Shown piece by piece: positions 54,624 to 62,824 of a stretch of DNA of 64,000 bases. A program made the position numbers and the translations under genes. Each line of letters starts with the position of its first letter. The stretch's first letter is position 1. The notes under the pieces were generated by a model that saw only the letters and a program-made list of their open reading frames with translations, ran no database searches and was not told where the DNA came from. This DNA comes from CAZNPU01 sp964575335 (GTDB taxonomy: Bacteria; Planctomycetota; Phycisphaerae; Phycisphaerales; SM1A02): NCBI GenBank assembly GCA_964575335.1, contig CAZNPU010000007.1, positions 1 through 64,000 of the forward strand, read 5' to 3'.

Positions 54624-56615
54624 GTGACGTTTCTCTCACCCTGGACCGCGTTGCTTGCTGCTGCAGCAGCCATCCCCCTGCTGCTGTTGCTGTACGTTCT
54701 GCGCCTGCGTCGTCAGCGGCTGCGGGTACCGAGCACCCTGCTGTGGCAGAAATCATTTGAAGACCTGCAGGCCAACGTACCGTTTCAGCGGCTGCGGTGG
54801 TCGCTCCTGTTGGCGATTCAGCTTCTGCTGCTGCTGGCGTTGCTGCTCGCCTTGGCCGACCCAGTAGTGCGGGGTGATCTGGGAGCAGCCTCTCGCATCG
54901 TGCTCCTGATTGATCGCAGTGCATCAATGAATGCTCTTCTTTCTGCTGATGAAGCGGGCGATGGCAGAGCATTGACCCGGCTCGATGCTGCCAAACAAAC
55001 CGCATTGGAACTTGTCGATCGACTTGGCCGCTCCAGCGAACCGGGTCAGATGATGGTGATCGCGTTCGGCTCGCAGCCGCAGGTGGTCAGCACCTTTCAA
55101 TCCGATCGCGGGCTGCTTCGCAACGCCATCGCAGCCATCGAGCCGACCGACGAACAGGCCGACCTGGAAGCCGCATTGCAACTTGCCAGTGCGTTCGCCA
55201 GCGGACGCGAAGACCCCGCCGAACAGCCGCCCGATGTCGTGCTGCTTTCTGATGGCGTGCTGGCGGGCGGAATCCCGGCAAACGCGTCGTTTCGACTCAC
55301 CGCCGGCAACTTTCGCTTTGTGCAAGTTGTGCCTGATCTCGAAGATCCCGCCATGTCGAACAACGTTGGCATTGCTGCCTTCAGCGTGCGACGAGATTAC
55401 GAAGACCCGGCACGCGTGCATGTGTTCGGCCGATTGATCAATGCCGGTACACAGCCTGTCACCACCGTCGTCACGCTCTTTGTCGATGGCCAGCCGGCCG
55501 CAGCAATTCGTGTCACCGTACCTGAAGCTGGTGAGAGCGGCCCAGGCGAAGCGTCCGTGACGCACACGCTGGACCTGCCAACTGGTGCGACGCTGCTTTT
55601 GCGGCATAACCATCCCGACATTCTGCCCGCCGATGACGTGGCGTCGCTGGTGCTCGCCCCGCCCATGCAGCCGCGGATCGCGCTGGTGCAGCCGGGCGGT
55701 GCAGCTGGACCGGAGCCGACCGGCCCCGATGCATGGTTGCGTGATCTGTTAACAGCACTGGAGCCGCAGCAATTGACGGTGCTGTCGCCTGAGGCCTATG
55801 CCGCATTGGACGCCCAGCAGCTCAATTCCGCCTCGCTGTACGACCTGATCGTATTTGATCGTGTTTCGCCTTCGAGGCTGCCAGCCATTCCAACGCTGAC
55901 CTTCGGTGCGGTGCCGCCTGGCCTGAGTGCTGTGGAACCCTCCTCTGAAGGTGGGCGGTACATACTGAGCTGGGATCGGCAGCACCCGCTGATGCGGCAG
56001 GTCTCACTGGACACCATTGTGTTTGCCGGTTTTGGCGGCTATGAGCTTCCCGTGGGTGCGACGCCACTGGCATTTGGTCCCGATGGTCCCGTTATTGCGG
56101 TGCTGCGTACACGCGGTGCACGTCACATCGCGGTTGGATTTGAAATGGCACGAAGCAACTGGCCGCTGCATGTCAGCAGTGCGGTGTTTCTGCAAAACGC
56201 ATTGGACTATCTCACGCTGGCCGATTCGAGTCAGACCGGACTGGTGCATCGGCCCGGCGATCCGGTTTCGGTGCGGGTGGGCGAAACGCAGGAACTGCAC
56301 ATTGAAGGACCGGTCGAATACCGCATGGCTGTGCAGCCAAATTCAACCGTAACGCTGCCGACGATCCGCAGAGCGGGCGTGTACACCATTCACGGAGCCA
56401 TCCCGCCGCAGGATGTATTGGCCGTCAGCGTGTTGAGCGATTCTGAATCGGATATCCGCCCCCGCTCCAGCGTGCCGGTGAATGCCGAGCCTGCCCAAGG
56501 GCGTAGCGTGAGCGATACTGCTCCGCTGCCGATCTGGCCGTGGCTGATCGGTCTGGCGTTCGCACTGGCGGTGCTGGAATGGCTGGTGTACTGCCGTCGT
56601 GCCCGCGGCGTCTGA
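54624..56615 (+). CDS. BatA-like membrane protein with von Willebrand A domain
   Basis: The 663-residue protein starts with the BatA-type N-terminus (FLSPWTALLAAAAAIPLLLL, then RLRVPSTLLWQKS) and a second helix (59-79), followed by a VWA domain whose MIDAS motif DRSAS uses Asp97, Ser99 and Ser101. A long beta-rich extracytoplasmic part and a final membrane helix (about 638-658) complete it. Start is a GTG at 54624. BatA/B proteins are linked to MoxR ATPases in other bacteria; no MoxR gene is in view. The function is inferred to be envelope maintenance. Confidence 0.85.
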   Translation: MTFLSPWTALLAAAAAIPLLLLLYVLRLRRQRLRVPSTLLWQKSFEDLQANVPFQRLRWSLLLAIQLLLLLALLLALADPVVRGDLGAASRIVLLIDRSASMNALLSADEAGDGRALTRLDAAKQTALELVDRLGRSSEPGQMMVIAFGSQPQVVSTFQSDRGLLRNAIAAIEPTDEQADLEAALQLASAFASGREDPAEQPPDVVLLSDGVLAGGIPANASFRLTAGNFRFVQVVPDLEDPAMSNNVGIAAFSVRRDYEDPARVHVFGRLINAGTQPVTTVVTLFVDGQPAAAIRVTVPEAGESGPGEASVTHTLDLPTGATLLLRHNHPDILPADDVASLVLAPPMQPRIALVQPGGAAGPEPTGPDAWLRDLLTALEPQQLTVLSPEAYAALDAQQLNSASLYDLIVFDRVSPSRLPAIPTLTFGAVPPGLSAVEPSSEGGRYILSWDRQHPLMRQVSLDTIVFAGFGGYELPVGATPLAFGPDGPVIAVLRTRGARHIAVGFEMARSNWPLHVSSAVFLQNALDYLTLADSSQTGLVHRPGDPVSVRVGETQELHIEGPVEYRMAVQPNSTVTLPTIRRAGVYTIHGAIPPQDVLAVSVLSDSESDIRPRSSVPVNAEPAQGRSVSDTAPLPIWPWLIGLAFALAVLEWLVYCRRARGV

Positions 56616-56711
56616 AGCCCGGCAACATCCTTCCGAGTTGCTGCAATGACAAAAGACCGTACCCTGTTGCTGTTCGCATCAATCAATTGAATGAACACTG
56701 AGGAGCAGGTC

Positions 56712-57650
56712 ATGCGTAACGGGTTTGAATGGATCGTCATTGCTGGTGTCGTTGCGACTCTGGGATTCGAATCGCCTGCATCCGCACAGCGGGACGTCAC
56801 TGGCATGGCGTCGCAACGCCAGCATTCGGAGATCCACTTCCAACTCGGCGGCGGTTATATCCATCAATTCAACGCCAACATCGACGAAGGGGGCGATTTC
56901 GACGTCAATCGATTCAGCACGTCGCTTGCCGCACGCACACGCCTGACCGAGGATGTGAGCCTCTCACTGCAGTTCAACTACAACTTTGATGATTACGACT
57001 TCGGCGGCACCGCACTGGGCGTGAACAACCCCTGGAGCGATATTCATACCATCGCGTTCGGTGCGATACTCTCCGCCAGCCTCTCAAACGAATTCGACGT
57101 CTTCGGCGGACCGGTCTTCCAGTTCTCACGCGAATCCGGTGCGGACTGGGGCGATTCGATCATCGCCGGCGGCATCCTCGGCGGAAGCTATCACTTCAAC
57201 GATCAGCTCACGATCGGCGGCGGCATCGGCGTGGTGTCGCAAATCGAAGACAGTGCATTGGTGTTCCCCATCATCATCATCGACTGGCAACTCACCGATC
57301 AACTGCGTCTTTCCAGCCGCGGCACCGCCGGCAGCGGCGGACAGGCAGGGCCGGCCTTCACCGGCGTGGAACTGATCTGGGAACCGGGCGGCGGCCTTGA
57401 TTTCGCAATCGGTGCAGCACGCAACTACGCCCGCTTCCGCCTCGAAAACGATAATGTCGGCCAGGATGAAAGCATCCCCTTCTGGGTCCGAGCCGGCTAC
57501 CAGGCCTCGCCGGAAGTACGGTTCGACGCTCTCGTCGGCGTCACGGCGTTCGGCGAACTGAAGCTGGACGATGCAGGCGGCAGCCGACTGGCCAAGGAAG
57601 ATTACGATTCCAGCCCGTTCATCGGCATCTTCGGCAGCGTGCGTTTCTGA
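56712..57650 (+). CDS. Outer-membrane beta-barrel-like protein
   Basis: The 312-residue protein has a signal peptide (MRNGFEWIVIAGVVATLGFE, cutting after ASAQ) and then alternating aromatic-rich strands with Gly/Asp turns, for example EIHFQLGGGYIHQFN, DVSLSLQFNYNFDDY and DVFGGPVFQFSRES, ending FIGIFGSVRF with a C-terminal Phe as in outer-membrane barrels. The start at 56712 is chosen by the GAGGAG upstream. No specific family is identified. Confidence 0.7.
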   Translation: MRNGFEWIVIAGVVATLGFESPASAQRDVTGMASQRQHSEIHFQLGGGYIHQFNANIDEGGDFDVNRFSTSLAARTRLTEDVSLSLQFNYNFDDYDFGGTALGVNNPWSDIHTIAFGAILSASLSNEFDVFGGPVFQFSRESGADWGDSIIAGGILGGSYHFNDQLTIGGGIGVVSQIEDSALVFPIIIIDWQLTDQLRLSSRGTAGSGGQAGPAFTGVELIWEPGGGLDFAIGAARNYARFRLENDNVGQDESIPFWVRAGYQASPEVRFDALVGVTAFGELKLDDAGGSRLAKEDYDSSPFIGIFGSVRF

Positions 57651-57687
57651 TTGCCTGAAACGCCTCTGCAAGCACAAGCAGCCTCGC

Positions 57688-57744
57688 TCATCATGACATG
57701 ATGATGATGCTGCTCATCATCTCATCATGATCATGACGATGATG
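57688..57744. repeat. ATGATG/CATCAT palindrome cluster between convergent genes
   Basis: TCATCATG-A-CATGATGA (57688-57704) is a perfect 8-bp inverted repeat; further GATGATG/CATCATC and TGATCA words follow to 57744, partly overlapping the end of the GlgX gene. The cluster could fold into alternative hairpins and act as a two-way terminator between the convergent OM-protein and GlgX genes. Confidence 0.5.
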
Positions 57745-60535
57745 CACCGTCGTCTTCGAGCAGTCGCACAACCATGATCGACCGTGCTTCAAGGCACACG
57801 GTATCGCCGCTTGCATAGCGTTCGCTGGCTTCTTCCGCAATACGCCGCGTATCGAACTGATGAGCGGCCGGCCGACCACTGCGTTCGATCTCCTTCAGCG
57901 TGCGTCGAAGTTCCAGCAGCGACACGACAATCCTCGCCAACGCCGCGAGCGATTCACGCTGCTCGTCGGTCAGCTCACGCGGCTGATGATCAGCAACGCA
58001 TAACGTGCCGATGGCGTGGCCACGCGGCGTCAGCAGCGGTGCACCAGCATAAAAGCGTATGTGCGGCTCCGACGTCACCAGCGGATTGTTCGCAAACCGT
58101 GCATCGGTTGACGCATCGGGCACCACCATCACCTCCGGCTGCTGAATGGCGTACGAGCAAAACGCCACGTCGCGAGGCGACTGCTGCATCGGAACGCCCA
58201 CCTTTGATTTGAACCATTGCCGAGCTTCATCAACCAGGCTGATCATCGCCATGGGCGTCTGACAGATGCCTGCTGCGAGTCTGGTGATGTCGTCGAACGA
58301 CGGCTCGGGCACCGTGTCGAGCACTTCGTATTCGTGCAGGTCCTGCAGACGCTGTGCTTCTTCCGCAGGCAGCAATTCGCGTACGCCCGGCTCACGCTTC
58401 ACACGCACCGGCAAACCGTCGGCCGTGTCCAGCACCTTCACCCAATACCTGCCACCCGGCAACGTCGGCAGAACAAATGGCATCTGCGTCTCGTGGGCGT
58501 TGAACATGATGCAGAAACTGTCATCAATCAACTGCTCGCCGCGTTCGCCCTGATTGGGGATTTCCTTTCCGTTGAGAAGAACGCCCAGCGACTTGGCGTA
58601 TCCGCCCAGCCAGTCCGCTTCGCTCATCTCGCCGCCGTCCTGCCGCAGCCATGCAATATCGCTCACGCCGCTGCCGTGGATGCTCCGACCCAGAAAAAAT
58701 CGGCGTCTGCGGAACACCGGATGCTGCTGACGAAACTGAATAAGACTGGCGACAAACTCCAACAAGTCGCCGTCGGCTCCGGCCCAGTCGAACCACGATA
58801 TCTCGTTATCCTGGCAGTAGGCGTTGTTGTTGCCGTGCTGCGTGCGGCCGATCTCATCGCCGCCCAGCAGCATCGGAATGCCCTGCGACAAAAACAGCGT
58901 CGTGAGAAAATTGCGTCGCTGCCGGGCACGCAGTTCCAGCACCTGCGGATCATCCGTCGGCCCTTCCACGCCGCAGTTCCACGAGCGGTTGTAGTTTTCG
59001 CCGTCGCGGTTCTCTTCGCCGTTGGCTTCGTTGTGCTTGTCGTTGTACGACACCAGATCGGTCAGCGTAAAGCCGTCGTGTGCCGTGACGAAATTGATGC
59101 TGGCAAACGGCCTGCGTCCCGTGGTTTCGTACAGATCAGAGCTGCCGGTGAGCCGATACGCGAACTCACTGACGGTTTGCGGCTCGCATCGCCAGTAATC
59201 GCGTACGCAGTCGCGGTACTTGCCGTTCCATTCCGACCACTGCGGCGGGAAGTTGCCCACTTGATACCCGCCCTCGCCCACATCCCACGGCTCAGCAATG
59301 AGCTTGACCTGATTCACCACCGGATCCTGCTGGATCAGATCGAAAAACGCCGACAGCCGATCAACCTCATGCAGACCACGTGCCAGCGTCGACGCCAGAT
59401 CGAAGCGGAATCCGTCAACGTGCATCTCGGATATCCAGTACCGCAATGAATCCAACATCAACTGCAGCACGTGCGGCTGACGCATGTTGAGCGTGTTGCC
59501 AGTGCCGGTGTAATCCATGTAATAACGCGGGTTGTCCGCAACCAAACGGTAATACGCTGCGTTGTCGATGCCTTTCATCGACAGCATCGGCCCAAGGTGA
59601 TTGCCCTCGGCAGTGTGGTTGTAGACCACATCGAGAATCACCTCGATGTCCGCCTCGTGCAGGGCTTTGACCATCTGCTTGAACTCCTGCACCTGCTGGC
59701 CAGCATGCTCAGCACTGGCGTATTCGTTGTGCGGAGCGAAATAGCCGATGGAGTTGTACCCCCAGTAATTGCGTAAGCCGCGTTCAACGAGCTGTGCATC
59801 ATGAATGAACTGATGCACGGGCATCAGCTCGACAGCGGTCACGCCGAGGCGTTTGAGGTAATCGATGATGGCAGGATGTGCCATGCCCGCATAAGTGCCT
59901 CGCAACGCTTCGGGCAGTTCGGGATGCAGCTTCGTCATGCCCTTGACGTGAGTTTCATAAATCACCGTCATGTGTGCCGGCGTGGCAGGCGGGCGATCAT
60001 TGCCCCAATCGAAATACGGATTGACCACGACCGATCGAGGCACATAAGGGGCACTGTCGGTTTCGCTTTTGACCTCATCGCCTTCTTCAAGCACGTAGGG
60101 AAACACCGCAGGGTTCCATTGCACCTGTCCCTCGATCGCCTTGGCGTATGGATCAAGCAGGAGCTTGCTGGGATTGCAGCGATGCCCTTCCGCCGGCGAC
60201 CACGGCCCGTGCACGCGATACCCGTAACGCTGCCCCGGCTGCAGGTTGGGAACATAACCATGCCAGCAGTAACTGGTCACCTCAGGCAGGTCGACACGTC
60301 GCTCCCGGCCATGCTCATCAAACAGGCACAGCTCAACACGCTGGGCCACTTCAGAAAACAGCGAAAAGTTCACGCCCGCTCCGTCGTAGGTCGCTCCCAG
60401 CGGATACGCACGACCGGGCCAGATGCTGATCCGACCTTCTTCTGAATCGCCGCCCGACGACCGGGACTGCGTTGTTGCAGCATCCGTTGCTGCACCGCCG
60501 CGGTTTGCTTCAGATAACGAGGCGTGTGAGATCAT
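57731..60535 (-). CDS. glgX: GlgX-type glycogen debranching enzyme with a GAF domain inserted in its C-terminal domain
   Basis: The 934-residue protein has the GlgX order: a CBM48 N-domain (about 40-150), a GH13 catalytic barrel with nucleophile Asp379 (DGFRFDLAS), acid Glu415 (LIAEPWDVG) and third acid Asp487 (TAHDGFT), and a C-terminal beta domain. It hydrolyses alpha-1,6 branches of glycogen left by phosphorylase. After GRYWVKVLDTADGL (residue 707), where GlgX proteins finish within about 25 residues, a complete GAF domain occupies about 722-884: EVLDTVPEPSFDDITRLAAG, RQWFKSKVG, DARFANNPLV, IRFYAGAPLL and IGTLCVAD. Then GDTVCLEARSIMVVRLLE (910-927) reads as the missing last GlgX strand. 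So the GAF appears inserted, not merely appended. The start ATG is at 60535; a later start within the first 35 residues is possible. Confidence 0.93.
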   Translation of the reverse strand: MISHASLSEANRGGAATDAATTQSRSSGGDSEEGRISIWPGRAYPLGATYDGAGVNFSLFSEVAQRVELCLFDEHGRERRVDLPEVTSYCWHGYVPNLQPGQRYGYRVHGPWSPAEGHRCNPSKLLLDPYAKAIEGQVQWNPAVFPYVLEEGDEVKSETDSAPYVPRSVVVNPYFDWGNDRPPATPAHMTVIYETHVKGMTKLHPELPEALRGTYAGMAHPAIIDYLKRLGVTAVELMPVHQFIHDAQLVERGLRNYWGYNSIGYFAPHNEYASAEHAGQQVQEFKQMVKALHEADIEVILDVVYNHTAEGNHLGPMLSMKGIDNAAYYRLVADNPRYYMDYTGTGNTLNMRQPHVLQLMLDSLRYWISEMHVDGFRFDLASTLARGLHEVDRLSAFFDLIQQDPVVNQVKLIAEPWDVGEGGYQVGNFPPQWSEWNGKYRDCVRDYWRCEPQTVSEFAYRLTGSSDLYETTGRRPFASINFVTAHDGFTLTDLVSYNDKHNEANGEENRDGENYNRSWNCGVEGPTDDPQVLELRARQRRNFLTTLFLSQGIPMLLGGDEIGRTQHGNNNAYCQDNEISWFDWAGADGDLLEFVASLIQFRQQHPVFRRRRFFLGRSIHGSGVSDIAWLRQDGGEMSEADWLGGYAKSLGVLLNGKEIPNQGERGEQLIDDSFCIMFNAHETQMPFVLPTLPGGRYWVKVLDTADGLPVRVKREPGVRELLPAEEAQRLQDLHEYEVLDTVPEPSFDDITRLAAGICQTPMAMISLVDEARQWFKSKVGVPMQQSPRDVAFCSYAIQQPEVMVVPDASTDARFANNPLVTSEPHIRFYAGAPLLTPRGHAIGTLCVADHQPRELTDEQRESLAALARIVVSLLELRRTLKEIERSGRPAAHQFDTRRIAEEASERYASGDTVCLEARSIMVVRLLEDDGASSS

Positions 60536-60728
60536 AACGCCCGGTATTCTTCGCTGCCCAGCCAGGCTGCCTGCATGGGAAGATCAAAGCAATCATCACA
60601 CGGCAAACAAAAGCCCCGACTCCCGACTCAACGCGGCAACAAAACAACAGGAAGGATGCTGCGTTTCCGAAGCCCCACGCCTTGCATTTCGCTGCATTGA
60701 TCGGTGACGGTGTGCAGCAGGTTGCGGC

Positions 60729-61646
60729 TTATGACGCAGCCAGTTGGATCGGCTCGGACGGGTCCGGACGCCGGACGGTGAGGACCGGGCACGGGGCATG
60801 CCGCAGGATGCGTTCCGCGACGCTGCCCATCAGGAATCGCTCAAGCCCGGTGCGGCCCTGCGTGCCCATGGCGATCAGATCGGCCTGAACGTCCTGAGCT
60901 TCCTGCTCGATAATGTCAGCGGGATAGCCCGTCATCGCTTTGGTCGTCACCTTGATCGAATCGCTGCGAAGGCTCGCTGCCAGCGATTCAAGCTGACGCT
61001 GAGCGTGGACCTGGGCTTCATCAAGATCGCTTTGCACCCAGACCGCCGCCACCGTCGGGTCGGCATACACCACCGGCGGAGCACAGACGTGCAGCAGCAC
61101 CAGATGGCCGCCGTCTCCCGCCTGCAGCAGCCGCACCGCCTGGCTGGTGGCCAGGGCTGCTTCTTCGGAAAAGTCCGTCGGCACGAGAATCGTCTTGAAC
61201 GTCGGCTTTTTCGCTGCATCAGCAGGATGAACCACCAGCACCGGCGTGGAGGCGGTACGCACGATGCGATCAGCGGTGCTGCCCAGCAGCAGCCTGGCGT
61301 ACCGGGTCAACCCGCGTGAGCCGACCACCAGCAACGCAGCCTTCATGTTCCTGGCTGCATCGACGATCACCTTCGGCGGTTTACCGATGTGGTACTCGCA
61401 TTCCGCCGGCACGCCCGCAGAGGTGGCGATCGCCATCGATTCAGCAAGCCGCCGCTCGACCGCGTCGGTCACTTTCGTCTGCACCTCAATGTCGCCGCCC
61501 GCCACCAGCAAGGGCTCGATCGCATGCACCAGAGCCAATTTGGCCTTCTGCCAGCGTGCGAGATCGACCGCCCAACGCGTGACTGCGTCTGCAGTTTCCG
61601 AGAAGTCCGTGGCCACAACGATAATGCGGTTCGTCTGTTGATCCAT
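60729..61646 (-). CDS. Tandem universal stress protein (two UspA domains)
   Basis: The 305-residue protein carries two UspA domains (about 5-145 and 153-290). Each begins with [IV][IL]V-x-TDFSE and ends with an ATP-binding G-x2-G-x9-G[ST]: VVGSRGLTRYARLLLGSTAD in the first, AMGTQGRTGLERFLMGSVAE in the second. Such proteins bind ATP and aid survival under stress. The ATG at 61646 has a GGAG at seven to eight bases; a longer upstream frame lacks family character. It is divergent from the response-regulator gene, with which it may be co-regulated. Confidence 0.9.
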   Translation of the reverse strand: MDQQTNRIIVVATDFSETADAVTRWAVDLARWQKAKLALVHAIEPLLVAGGDIEVQTKVTDAVERRLAESMAIATSAGVPAECEYHIGKPPKVIVDAARNMKAALLVVGSRGLTRYARLLLGSTADRIVRTASTPVLVVHPADAAKKPTFKTILVPTDFSEEAALATSQAVRLLQAGDGGHLVLLHVCAPPVVYADPTVAAVWVQSDLDEAQVHAQRQLESLAASLRSDSIKVTTKAMTGYPADIIEQEAQDVQADLIAMGTQGRTGLERFLMGSVAERILRHAPCPVLTVRRPDPSEPIQLAAS

Positions 61647-61788
61647 GGCGTTGCTCCAGGGCTGATCGGAGTGTTGGTGCACGTGCATGATCGCAGCATG
61701 CGATGCGATGCGATGGCTGCAAGCCTGCCGGGAATTCACCGCGGTACGCGGTACATAAACCACCTCTTCTCCATCACGCGAACGTGCC

Positions 61789-61806
61789 TACTGTACACCA
61801 ACAGTA
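61789..61806. promoter_or_regulatory. Operator-like inverted repeat in the divergent usp / regulator region
   Basis: TACTGT (61789-61794) and ACAGTA (61801-61806) form a perfect 6-bp inverted repeat with a six-base spacer. It lies about midway between the two divergent starts in a 335-base gap that otherwise holds no gene. It resembles a LexA box in outline but the spacing (CTGT-N6-ACAG) is two bases short of the E. coli pattern. Confidence 0.4.
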
Positions 61807-61981
61807 CAATACATGCAGACAAACGTATGCCAGCAGTGCATGGGAACTTCACCCCGTTCATTCAGCGGTTTCATCCCCGCTCTGAGCAGAACGGCTCTGC
61901 TCGGTTACACTTTTGTATGTCTATGCTTTTGCTTTGTGGATGCGTCGCTGCCCTGTGCAGTGCTGCGGAGTATGCCCTGCT

Positions 61982-62644
61982 ATGAACAAGCCGCCCATTC
62001 GCATTCTGTGTGTCGATGATCACGCCTTTCTGGTCGAAGGTCTGAGTGCTCGCTTTGAACTGGAGCCGGATTTCGAGCTCGTCGGCCGGTTGTCAACTGC
62101 TGATAATCTGGTCGAAGAGGCACGCCGCACCCGTGCCCAGATCGTTTTGCTGGATATCGAAATGCCCGGGGCCGATCCGTTCGTGGCGATTGACGATCTT
62201 CGCAGAGCGTTGCCCGATGTGCGTGTGGTCATGCTCAGTGCATACATTCGCGACCACTACATCGACGCAGCGTACAAGGCCGGGGCCTGGGGATACTTCT
62301 CCAAGGGCGACGACACCAACTCGCTGATCGACGGCATCCGCAAAGTGGCAGCCGGCGAGTTCGCACTCGGCCCCAAAGTGCAGGAACGCTGCCAGCCGCT
62401 CAAGGGCGGACGACGCGGCAAATCCCAACTCCCCGCATCCCGGCTGGACCTGCTCACCGCACGTGAACAGGAAGTCCTGCGACTGATCGGCCGCGGCATG
62501 TCGCGAAGCGATATCGCCCAGGCTCTCTGCCGCAGCCCCAAAACGATCGACGGCCACCGCGAAATGATCATGAAAAAACTCGACATTCACGATCGAGGCG
62601 AACTGGTCCGATTCGCCATCCGCGAAGGCCTGGTGGAAGCGTAA
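61982..62644 (+). CDS. NarL/FixJ-type response regulator
   Basis: The 220-residue protein has a receiver domain (residues 6-125: VDDHAF acidic pocket, phospho-acceptor Asp58 in LLDIEMPG, Lys108 in GYFSKGDD) and a C-terminal LuxR-type HTH (about 150-212: LTAREQEVLRLIGRGMSRSD, then RSPKTIDGHREMIMKKL). It is therefore a two-component transcription factor of the NarL group. The start at 61982 gives MNKPPIRILCVDD. No histidine kinase is adjacent before the gap. It could control the divergent Usp gene. Confidence 0.93.
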   Translation: MNKPPIRILCVDDHAFLVEGLSARFELEPDFELVGRLSTADNLVEEARRTRAQIVLLDIEMPGADPFVAIDDLRRALPDVRVVMLSAYIRDHYIDAAYKAGAWGYFSKGDDTNSLIDGIRKVAAGEFALGPKVQERCQPLKGGRRGKSQLPASRLDLLTAREQEVLRLIGRGMSRSDIAQALCRSPKTIDGHREMIMKKLDIHDRGELVRFAIREGLVEA

Positions 62645-62669
62645 CCCCCCACACCATCTCCTTGTTGTT

Positions 62670-62769
62670 NNNNNNNNNNNNNNNNNNNNNNNNNNNNNNN
62701 NNNNNNNNNNNNNNNNNNNNNNNNNNNNNNNNNNNNNNNNNNNNNNNNNNNNNNNNNNNNNNNNNNNNN
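62670..62769. other. Scaffold gap of 100 N
   Basis: Exactly 100 ambiguous bases, the usual placeholder for a gap of unknown length between contigs. Simple trinucleotide repeats just after it (CGA repeats at 62801-62824) may be why assembly failed. Order and distance of the flanking sequences are only as sure as the scaffolding. Confidence 0.95.
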
Positions 62770-62800
62770 TTTCCCTTGAAGCCATCAAGTGACAACCGGG

Positions 62801-62824
62801 CGACGACGACGACGACGACGACGA
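62801..62824. repeat. CGA trinucleotide repeat (eight units)
   Basis: Eight perfect CGA units lie just right of the gap, in frame with the ComEC-like ORF (as Thr codons). A second low-complexity tract of CTG/CTA codons follows at 62971-63003, encoding a run of Leu. Both are prone to replication slippage. Confidence 0.85.

Noticed and set aside
58217..59449. Open frame (410 codons) antisense to glgX
   Set aside because: Inside a well-supported enzyme gene and without recognisable domains.
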